Assembly (NCBI GenBank): GCA_050944685.1
Contig: JBMNRP010000008.1
Coordinates: 55,765 to 119,764 of the forward strand
DNA: 64,000 nucleotides
Source: CADBRN01 sp050944685
GTDB taxonomy: Bacteria > Bacillota > Clostridia > Lachnospirales > Lachnospiraceae
Reading direction: 5' to 3'
The notes under the pieces are model-generated. The model did no database searches. It was given only the letters and a program-made list of their open reading frames with translations, and was not told where the DNA came from. Position numbers and translations under genes: made by a program. Positions 49,340 through 56,239 of the stretch are shown piece by piece (position 1 is the first letter of the stretch; each line of letters opens with the position of its first letter).

Positions 49340-49852
49340 ATGCTGATACGAAAAGAAGAACCAAAAGACTATGAAATTATATATTCTGTAGTAAAGGATG
49401 CTTTTGAAAGTGCCGAACATGCCGATGGCAATGAACCGGATCTGGTAAACGCGTTAAGAAAAGGAGAGGCATATATTCCCGACCTGTCTTTGGTTGCTGA
49501 AATAAACGGGAAAATTGCAGGGCATATTCTGTTTACAAGAGCAACGGTTGGAGAAAACGAAGTACTGGCGTTGGCTCCTTTATCTGTTCTGCCTGAATAT
49601 CAAAGAAGGGGAATCGGAATTTCTTTGATCAAAGCGGGGCATAAAATGGCAAGCCGGTTAGGTTTTGGCTATTCGATCGTACTGGGAAATCCGGATTATT
49701 ATCGAAAGGCAGGATACCTGCCGGCGGATCAATATGGTATTAAGCCTCCTTTTGACGTACCGGGAAAATATTTTATGGCATATAAAATCATAGAAGACGC
49801 CCCGGAAATTAACGGAATTCTAAAATATGCGAAGGAATTCGGAATAAACTGA
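49340..49852 (+). CDS. GNAT-family N-acetyltransferase
   Basis: The 170-residue protein has GNAT motif A in LALAPLSVLPEYQRRGIGIS (Q/RxxGxG acetyl-CoA loop) and SIVLGNPDYYRKAGYLPAD as motif B. The YhbS-like arrangement (HADGNEPDLVNALRKGEAYI at the N-terminus) suggests an N-acetyltransferase of the YhbS group acting on small amines. It follows the LysE gene by 50 nt on the same strand; cotranscription is possible. Confidence 0.88.
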   Translation: MLIRKEEPKDYEIIYSVVKDAFESAEHADGNEPDLVNALRKGEAYIPDLSLVAEINGKIAGHILFTRATVGENEVLALAPLSVLPEYQRRGIGISLIKAGHKMASRLGFGYSIVLGNPDYYRKAGYLPADQYGIKPPFDVPGKYFMAYKIIEDAPEINGILKYAKEFGIN

Positions 49853-49988
49853 TATCACTTCCCGTTGGCCGAATATAAGTGATGAGAATTGCTGCTTTAC
49901 GATAATTCTGCTACTATATAAAAAAGAATTTCACCAGGACTGATCCCATCCGGCTCGCACAACAATTACGAATAAAGGAGGCAGAAAA

Positions 49989-50363
49989 ATGACACAGATT
50001 AACCCTGAATTACTGAAAACGATGTTTGTGAATCCGAATGATGTAGAATGGGAGTACGAGATCGATTCTGTCGACGGAACAAAATTCCGCAAGAAAACCT
50101 TGTTTGCGGATCCGGTTACGAAGATAGAAGTGGTCTACAGCGTATATCCGAAAGGCTACTGCAAATCCGCGCATCACCATACCGGCGCCCAGGGATTGTA
50201 TGTTCTTGACGGCATTATGCAGGCGGATGGCAAAATTCTGCACCCCGGAGAATTTGTGTGGTTCCCGGCAGGAACAGTCGGCACCCACGGTGCAACAGAT
50301 GAAAGCGGCGTCACATTCCTTGCCATCGGAGAAGTCGGCGCGCAGTTAATTTACGATTCATAA
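49989..50363 (+). CDS. Single-domain cupin protein
   Basis: ATG at 49989 with AAAGGAGGCAG upstream gives 124 residues. The cupin metal motifs are CKSAHHHTGAQGLYVLDG (motif 1: HHH and a later residue replacing the usual Glu) and HPGEFVWFPAGTVGTHGATD (motif 2 with His). It is a small beta-barrel of the ChrR-like kind, which may bind zinc or act as an isomerase or sensor. Substrate is unknown. It ends in a strong terminator that is part of a repeated sequence. Confidence 0.85.
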   Translation: MTQINPELLKTMFVNPNDVEWEYEIDSVDGTKFRKKTLFADPVTKIEVVYSVYPKGYCKSAHHHTGAQGLYVLDGIMQADGKILHPGEFVWFPAGTVGTHGATDESGVTFLAIGEVGAQLIYDS

Positions 50364-50420
50364 CTTGTAAAAAATATCGTACGACCGCAGGGGCGCGGAT
50401 GCTCGAATCCCTCTGCCGCT

Positions 50421-50477
50421 GAAACCCCGGCAAGCTTCAGACAGCTGCCGGGGTTTTTATTCGATCGTGATTCTCCT
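50421..50477 (+). terminator. 57 bp repeat with terminator hairpin, copy B
   Basis: This copy contains ACCCCGGCA-N12-TGCCGGGGT followed by TTTTTAT, placed 58 nt after the cupin stop, so here it acts as an ordinary terminator. Bases 50421-50457 are identical to 34186-34222, and similarity continues to about 50477. Confidence 0.88.
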
Positions 50478-50511
50478 TCACGCTTGCCGGTCGGACGCTG
50501 GAAAATTACAT

Positions 50512-51090
50512 TCAAATCAAGAGTCCGCTCTTTATCACATCATCATGCTGTTCCCGCACAATCTCAGAAAGTTCCTCAGGTGTCTGTTTCTTTCCGGTCT
50601 GAATCCATGCGCGGATAATGCCGACAAAGAAACCCGCGCGCACGGAAATAAAGAACGCATAATTGTCTGTGGACATTGAGATACCGTGTGTTTTCATGAA
50701 GTTCAGGATGATTTCCGCATTATCGACAAAACTATTATAAATGATATCGAGTCGGCCGGCATCCATGATGGTCTCCATCAGATGTATATGTTCCGGTTCC
50801 ATCCAGTAACGCAGAAGAAATTCAATCAGCACATCCTCCTTCGTCAGGTCCGGTTCCGAATCGCTGAACGCCGTCAGTACCTCATGAAACGCACTGTCAC
50901 ATTTCCAGTAGAGGAGATCGATGATTTCATCAAAATTCCGATAAAAAGTAGCACGGCTTACGGTCGATCGTTTGCTGAGATCCGAAACCGTCACTTTGTC
51001 CAGCGGTTTTGCCTTCAGTTCTTCCATTAAAGCGTCATAAAGCATGGCAGCCGACCGCTCTGCGCGGATATCTTCTTTACAGTGGAACAT
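50512..51090 (-). CDS. TetR-family regulator
   Basis: The 192-residue protein has an N-terminal TetR helix-turn-helix (about 12-58: MLYDALMEELKAKPLDKVTV, then SDLSKRSTVSRATFYRNFDE) and an all-helical ligand domain. The C-terminal arrangement (FISVRAGFFVGIIRAWIQTG) matches the TetR_C_8 group near DhaS. It lies downstream of the HXXEE gene on the same strand, with two palindromes in the 130 bp before its start, which are likely autoregulatory operators. Confidence 0.9.
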   Translation of the reverse strand: MFHCKEDIRAERSAAMLYDALMEELKAKPLDKVTVSDLSKRSTVSRATFYRNFDEIIDLLYWKCDSAFHEVLTAFSDSEPDLTKEDVLIEFLLRYWMEPEHIHLMETIMDAGRLDIIYNSFVDNAEIILNFMKTHGISMSTDNYAFFISVRAGFFVGIIRAWIQTGKKQTPEELSEIVREQHDDVIKSGLLI

Positions 51091-51155
51091 TTTCTGTCAA
51101 CCCCTTTCTCCTCGGCTGCGGCGTCCTCCGACGACACATCTGTTTCTTGAATCAC

Positions 51156-51197
51156 ATGTGATATCACATACTATCCACAGTGTACATTACATATGTA
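51156..51197. promoter_or_regulatory. Palindromes upstream of the TetR gene
   Basis: ATGTGATATCACAT (51156-51169) is a perfect 14 bp palindrome, and TACATATGTA (51188-51197) a perfect 10 bp one. They lie 66-107 bp upstream of the TetR start and are candidate operators for it. Confidence 0.55.
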
Positions 51198-51222
51198 TCA
51201 TATGCAACAGTGGATATTTCCG

Positions 51223-51903
51223 TTACAGAAAGCGGCTCAGATATCCGTCTCCCCACGTATATCCATAAGGAGTATTTCTGTCCCTGCATAGTTTTTCCGA
51301 AAAGGGCAGAGAAAGATACCCGAGTGCCATGCTGCATGGAATCGCCAGAATCACTTCGATAAGAGTCGGCGCTTTCTCTGTAAAAAAGGAGACGATGATC
51401 GCAATGGCGATCGGCACATAGCCGAACAGCATTGTGGCAAATCCCGGACTGTAAATCGTTCTTTTCCCTTTATTCCGGAATTTTTTCAGGAGGAAAATGC
51501 CTCCGGATGTGTGTCCGAAAATCTCCGCCACGCAGATGAACAGCTCCATGATCAGAAAAAACGGGCGCACCCCGACGATAAGCACAATGCAGCTGAAGAC
51601 CACACCAATGAAATTCGTCCACATATCTGACAGCTGATTCATGGGATAGCGATCCGCTTCCTCCGGAGACGTGCCATCCATCAGATTGTACATCGTGTGG
51701 AAACCACCGGGAAAATGCCATTCCTCCAGCACATGGAGGGGCAGCAGGACAGCGGACAGTGCGTAAATACGCGTCTGGAGATCCCAGGTATTCCAGTTGG
51801 CAGCCGTAAGGCCCAGGATAACACCCGCTATTCCCGTGATCACATACAGCCAGCAGGAAAGCCAGACCTTTGTGAGGCGGATTCTGAGAGTTTCTCTACC
51901 CAC
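51223..51903 (-). CDS. HXXEE-domain membrane protein
   Basis: GTG at 51903 with GGGGGAAT upstream gives 226 residues with about seven transmembrane helices. LHVLEEWHFPGGFHTMYN contains the His-x-x-Glu-Glu motif that names the family, and a later His (EIFGHTSGGIFLLKKF) is also typical. Family members are predicted membrane enzymes or metal-binding proteins without established function. The start lies 1 nt past the stop of the DUF308 gene, so they are tightly coupled. Confidence 0.83.
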   Translation of the reverse strand: MGRETLRIRLTKVWLSCWLYVITGIAGVILGLTAANWNTWDLQTRIYALSAVLLPLHVLEEWHFPGGFHTMYNLMDGTSPEEADRYPMNQLSDMWTNFIGVVFSCIVLIVGVRPFFLIMELFICVAEIFGHTSGGIFLLKKFRNKGKRTIYSPGFATMLFGYVPIAIAIIVSFFTEKAPTLIEVILAIPCSMALGYLSLPFSEKLCRDRNTPYGYTWGDGYLSRFL

Positions 51904-51904
51904 A

Positions 51905-52507
51905 TTATTCCCCCGTTTTCATTTCGAGCTTTCCTGCTCTCACACCATCAATGATGAGCAGAATTCCCTTCGTGATCAGGAAGCAGATCGCCATCACTGC
52001 CATTGTCAACAGAGATGCTCCGGGCATAAACAGTAAAAGTGTTCCGACGATCAGATCAATGACACCGCTCACGACAAAGTTGCCGTTGCTGGCAAAACCG
52101 AAAAACTGAATGCGGTTGCCGATGACCAGATTTTCAATGCCTGCAACGATCAGCTCGAAGGCAAAGAAAAAGGAAAGCGTGTACAGCATGACGTCTGTTC
52201 CGGAAAAAAACATCATGATGCCGAGAAGAATATCCAGGATACCGTCAACCAGCCCGAGCCCCGAGCGGAAATAAGCGGGTGTCTTTACATACCCTGCGAT
52301 CTTCGCAATGCCGAACACAATCAGGGCAGCCGCTATGATACAGGCTACCACAACGGCAGAATCCACCGGCCAGATAATCCCGATCACGCCGAGGATCAGC
52401 ATAATGATACCGGAGCAAATTGCAGCTGCACGGTATCTCTTCACATTTTCATTCCAGAAGCTTCGAATTTCCTGTCTGTAATCTTTATCATTATCATAAA
52501 AAAGCAT
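51905..52507 (-). CDS. DUF308/HdeD-like membrane protein
   Basis: ATG at 52507 with AGGGAGGAAT upstream gives 200 residues with six transmembrane helices arranged as three tandem helical hairpins (GIIMLILGVIGIIWPVDSA; GILDILLGIMMFFSGTDVML; GVIDLIVGTLLLFMPGASLL). This internal threefold repeat is the DUF308/HdeD hallmark; HdeD in E. coli helps acid resistance. It is the middle gene of a leftward operon between the PhlG-like and HXXEE genes, and the TetR protein probably controls it. Confidence 0.87.
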   Translation of the reverse strand: MLFYDNDKDYRQEIRSFWNENVKRYRAAAICSGIIMLILGVIGIIWPVDSAVVVACIIAAALIVFGIAKIAGYVKTPAYFRSGLGLVDGILDILLGIMMFFSGTDVMLYTLSFFFAFELIVAGIENLVIGNRIQFFGFASNGNFVVSGVIDLIVGTLLLFMPGASLLTMAVMAICFLITKGILLIIDGVRAGKLEMKTGE

Positions 52508-52555
52508 AGCGATTCCTCCCTTTTTATTCCTGTCTGCATTGTACAGCCGTTTCAT

Positions 52556-52588
52556 AATTCAGGCGGCTTTCAGGATACCGCCTGAATT
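52556..52588 (-). terminator. Hairpin after the PhlG-like gene
   Basis: TTCAGGCGG pairs with CCGCCTGAA around an 11 nt loop, extended by AATT on both sides. No T-run follows, so it probably reduces rather than stops transcription into the DUF308 gene. Confidence 0.5.
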
Positions 52589-52597
52589 AGAGAAGGA

Positions 52598-53359
52598 TTA
52601 ATCGAATTTTGTGAATGCCGGATCAAAGTATACCTTGTCCTGATTGGCATAAAGCACCGGTGCCACATCCTGCAGTCTGCCGGACTCCTGAATGTTGTGA
52701 TGAATCCACTGCATCCCCTGCTCTTTGGAGTAGAGTTTCGGAACCAAAGCATGATTGATCAGCTTTGTTTCCGCTTTTTCTCCGGAGAGACCGACCAGTG
52801 TCTCTGTGTAGAAAGCTGATCCTTTCCCGTCCGCTGTCGGCTCATAGACATGTTTGACATGACCGGTGGCCTTGCCGTCTTTCATGACATTGAAGGTAAA
52901 CTCGTGATCATCCAGACAGACCGTCTCCATCTCATAGTAGATGACGTCATTCACTTCATTGGTGAGCTCATGAATGCGGGACTTTGCCCCCTGGAGAAAG
53001 CCGAGATTCTTTGTTCCGTCCGGGCCGTCCGTGAGAGGGGTTACCGCCACATGATCCCTGTTGTGCCAGAGGTGGTATAGGGAGATTTCCGGACCGTCAA
53101 AACCGGCTCCGTCCCAGTTGGTGCAGCAGCCGAGGTGCTCAAAGAACCATTGGATCATCTCCGGGGTTACCCCCTCAAGATCCTCATGCTGGCACTGTGC
53201 GAGCATCTACCCATTGGGGAGAATAGTAAAATCTGTCCATCTGGCACTGTCATCATTCTTGAAATGCGGTTTTCCGGCTCTTACAAGCGCTTTCTTTGCC
53301 AGATCATGTTTTGCGCGAAGTCCGTCCCAGTCTTTTACATAAGTTTCATTAACAGCCAT
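52598..53359 (-). pseudogene. PhlG-type (DAPG hydrolase) gene interrupted by in-frame TAG
   Basis: An ATG at 53359 with AAGGAGG upstream opens a 254-codon frame whose codon 51 is TAG (53209-53207), directly followed by ATG at 53206. The remaining 202 residues carry SLYHLWHNRDH and a late HHNIQE (HxxxE), the zinc-ligand positions known in DAPG hydrolase PhlG, which cleaves C-C bonds in acylphloroglucinols and relatives. The text around the stop (LPNG-stop-MLAQCQHEDL) reads as if a Trp codon TGG had become TAG. A protein starting at 53206 is possible but has no ribosome binding site. The family call is likely; whether the gene is functional is open. Confidence 0.8.
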
Positions 53360-53497
53360 GAATCGTTCCTCCTTGCGATTGTATTTTGAATCATTTTCTT
53401 ATAATACTTTTGTTTTGTGTGATTCATTTGTTTTGTATGGTTAAAATGTATCACATAGTACACCTGTGCGCAAGGGGTGAAAGTACTCTAATACAAA

Positions 53498-54295
53498 TCA
53501 GGGCAAACTGTTGCATATGTCTGCAATCTGAATTTCACTCAATCTGGAATGATAATGAAGTTTTTCCGTCATCATATTAGTGATAATGATGGTCTGTCCT
53601 TTATAATCCGGAAAGTTCTCTCCGATAATTTTTCTCAGATCAGGCTCGTCGGACATATCTCTCTGCAGACATTGATAGTTCCCCTCCGGTATGCGGACAA
53701 TGCAGTTGTTCTTCTCATCAGGATGAAGAACATGAAGAAAATACGCAGGTCTTATATCTCTGTCGTCAAACCGAAACAGAACACCGGCAGGAAAGATAGG
53801 TGCCATCTCCCTCCTCTGCAGATCGTGAAAACATTGCAGAAGCTGCCGCTGTTCCGCCGCAAGCTTCTTTCTGTCACCGCTCGCCGGAAAAATATAAAAC
53901 CAGCGCTGTTCGATCTTCCTGTTATACACACCCTGTCTGTCGCGATAGGCTTCATTCTTCCTGATCATATCAAGGGCATATTCTGTTATTTTCAGTCTGC
54001 CCTTCATTTTTTCAATTTTTTCCAGAAGCTCTTTTCTGCCTCGCTCCAGTATCCTTTCCAGTTCCAGGTGACCCTGCCCGTCTTTGTACTCTTTGAGCTC
54101 TTTCAGCGGAATATCCAGTGCAACACATGTCTGGATGACATCGAGAATCTCAATCTGCTCCGGGAGATAATAGCGGTAACCCGTGTCGGGATCAACCCTG
54201 GCAGGTTTCAGAAGGCCCAGCTTTTCATAATAACGAAGAGATCCGATGCTGACTCCGCGGAGCGAACCAAATTCATGAATCGTCAGATAGATCAT
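53498..54295 (-). CDS. MerR-family regulator with effector-binding domain
   Basis: ATG at 54295, with AAGGAG upstream, gives 265 residues. The N-terminal MerR helix-turn-helix reads FGSLRGVSIGSLRYYEKLGL, then LKPARVDPDTGYRYY. A coiled coil (about 80-118) and a GyrI-like C-terminal domain (about 120-265) follow, as in BmrR-type multidrug sensors. It is divergent from a heterodimeric ABC exporter, and a promoter with a 19 bp spacer and internal dyad lies between them. It is very likely the activator of that exporter in response to a drug-like ligand. Confidence 0.9.
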   Translation of the reverse strand: MIYLTIHEFGSLRGVSIGSLRYYEKLGLLKPARVDPDTGYRYYLPEQIEILDVIQTCVALDIPLKELKEYKDGQGHLELERILERGRKELLEKIEKMKGRLKITEYALDMIRKNEAYRDRQGVYNRKIEQRWFYIFPASGDRKKLAAEQRQLLQCFHDLQRREMAPIFPAGVLFRFDDRDIRPAYFLHVLHPDEKNNCIVRIPEGNYQCLQRDMSDEPDLRKIIGENFPDYKGQTIIITNMMTEKLHYHSRLSEIQIADICNSLP

Positions 54296-54339
54296 GTCAA
54301 TCAGTACTCCTTGTAAAAGAAAAAAATGAAAAAACAGTA

Positions 54340-54371
54340 TTGACTCGACTATTATAGCAGAGTTTATAGTC
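54340..54371 (+). promoter_or_regulatory. MerR-type promoter with 19 bp spacer
   Basis: TTGACT (54340-54345) and TATAGT (54365-54370) are separated by 19 bp, the over-long spacing of MerR-activated promoters. A dyad, GACTAT...ATAGTC (54347-54371), fills the spacer. MerR proteins twist such DNA to make it usable by polymerase. It points at the ABC exporter genes. Confidence 0.8.
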
Positions 54372-54481
54372 AGATTGTTATCGATGAGGCGACCGGCCTT
54401 GTATTTTTTTATCATTTATCTGGCACTCATCCTCTTTATCTGCTGACAAAATTGTATCGGAACATATGTATGGAGGTATCT

Positions 54482-56239
54482 ATGCTGAAACTGTTCAAAA
54501 ATATGACAAGAAAGGATGTGGCGCTGATCATCGTCGCCGTGATTTTTACCGCCATGGCTGTATGGGCAGACCTTACCATCCCGGATTACATGACAGACAT
54601 CACGACGCTGATCGAGACCTCCGGGTCGACCATGTCTGAAATCTTATCGGTCGGAGGCAAAATGCTGTTCTTCGCTCTGATCAGCCTTTTCTCAACCGTG
54701 ATTGTCGCGTTCTGCGCGTCGGCGATCTCCAACGGGTTTGCCGCATATCTGAGAGAAAAACTCTTTCGCAAGGTACAGTCCTTCTCCATGGATGAGATCG
54801 GACATTTTTCTACTTCGAGTCTGATTACCCGCTCGACCAACGACGTCATGCAGATACAGATCTTTATCGTAATGGGTCTTCAGATGTTGATGAGGGCACC
54901 GATCATGGCAGTCTGGGCAATCGCAAAAATAATCGGAAAAGCATGGCAGTGGACGATAGCGACGGGCGTAACCATTCTCATCGTTCTGGCTGTTATCCTG
55001 ACCTGTATCCTGATCGCTATGCCAAAATTCAAAAAGCTGCAGAATCTGACCGACAAGATGAACACGGTAACCCGCGAAAATCTGACGGGTCTCCGTGTTG
55101 TCCGTGCGTATAACGCAGAAGATTATCAGGAAGAAAAATTTGAAAAGGCCAATAAAGACCTGACAGACACCAATACCTATGCCATGCACACCATGGCTTT
55201 TCTGCTTCCAAGCGTCATGGCGGGAATTAATGGGCTCACGCTTGCCATTTACTGGATCGGTGCGTTCGTCATTGAAAACGCGGGTCTTGGCAGCAAGATT
55301 TCGCTTTTCTCTGACATGGTTGTCTTCTCACAGTATGCGATCCAGGCAGTCATGGCATTCCTGATGCTCGTCATGATCTTCATGATACTGCCAAGAGCCT
55401 CCGTTGCGGCCAATCGTATCAACGAAGTCCTCGATACGCAGGTCACTATTGCTGACGGCACAGAAACTGAGGGTATGGCGGGACATGAAGGCGAAATTGA
55501 ATTCCGCCATGTGAATTTCCGTTATCCGGGCGGAGCGGATGATGTTCTGCACGATATTTCTTTCCGGGCGAAAAGGGGTGAGACCATCGCCATCATCGGC
55601 TCAACCGGTAGTGGAAAAAGTTCGCTGATCAACCTGATCCCGCGTTTTTACGACACGACAGACGGAAGCGTATACGTAGACGGACGAAACGTACGTGAAT
55701 ATTCCGAAAAGGCTCTGCGCAACAAAATCGGATATATCTCCCAGAGCGCCGTTCTGTTCACCGGAACGGTAAACTCCAACGTCGCATACGGGGATAACGG
55801 GAGGACCGCTGCGACACAGGAAGAAATTCAGGAAGCGATACAAACCGCACAGGCCGACGAGTTTGTCGAAAAAATGGATGGCCGGTACGACGGCTATATC
55901 GCCCAGCTTGGCGGAAACCTTTCCGGAGGTCAGAAGCAGCGGTTGTCAATCGCACGCGCAATCGCACGAAAACCCGAAATTCTGATATTTGACGATTCCT
56001 TCTCGGCACTCGATTATCGTACAGATCATAAGCTTCGCTCTGAGTTGGACAAAAAATGCAGCAATATCACTCGCATCATTGTCGCCCAGAGAATCGGAAC
56101 CATCCGCAACGCAGACAAAATTCTCGTCCTCGATGAAGGTCATCTGGCGGGAGTCGGAACACACGAAGAACTGATGAAGAACTGCAAAGTCTATCAGCAG
56201 ATTGCTTTGTCTCAGCTTTCAAAGGAGGAACTGGCATGA
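54482..56239 (+). CDS. Heterodimeric ABC exporter subunit A (degenerate catalytic site)
   Basis: ATG at 54482 with TGGAGGTATC upstream gives 585 residues: a six-helix exporter domain (about 15-320) and a nucleotide-binding domain with Walker A GSTGSGKSS (near 373) and consensus signature LSGGQKQR. Walker B reads ILIFDDSFSALD, where Asp replaces the catalytic Glu, and the switch His is Gln in VAQRIGT. These changes are the mark of the non-catalytic half of a heterodimeric exporter of the TM287/288 or BmrCD type. The next gene overlaps by 4 nt and supplies the complementary half. Confidence 0.92.
   Translation: MLKLFKNMTRKDVALIIVAVIFTAMAVWADLTIPDYMTDITTLIETSGSTMSEILSVGGKMLFFALISLFSTVIVAFCASAISNGFAAYLREKLFRKVQSFSMDEIGHFSTSSLITRSTNDVMQIQIFIVMGLQMLMRAPIMAVWAIAKIIGKAWQWTIATGVTILIVLAVILTCILIAMPKFKKLQNLTDKMNTVTRENLTGLRVVRAYNAEDYQEEKFEKANKDLTDTNTYAMHTMAFLLPSVMAGINGLTLAIYWIGAFVIENAGLGSKISLFSDMVVFSQYAIQAVMAFLMLVMIFMILPRASVAANRINEVLDTQVTIADGTETEGMAGHEGEIEFRHVNFRYPGGADDVLHDISFRAKRGETIAIIGSTGSGKSSLINLIPRFYDTTDGSVYVDGRNVREYSEKALRNKIGYISQSAVLFTGTVNSNVAYGDNGRTAATQEEIQEAIQTAQADEFVEKMDGRYDGYIAQLGGNLSGGQKQRLSIARAIARKPEILIFDDSFSALDYRTDHKLRSELDKKCSNITRIIVAQRIGTIRNADKILVLDEGHLAGVGTHEELMKNCKVYQQIALSQLSKEELA

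Noticed and set aside
50388..50420. 3' end of a tRNA gene as an attachment site
   Set aside because: CTCGAATCCCTCTGCCGC resembles a T-loop and acceptor end, but the T-stem does not pair and no tRNA body is upstream. No matching sequence was found at 34.19 kb outside the shared repeat.
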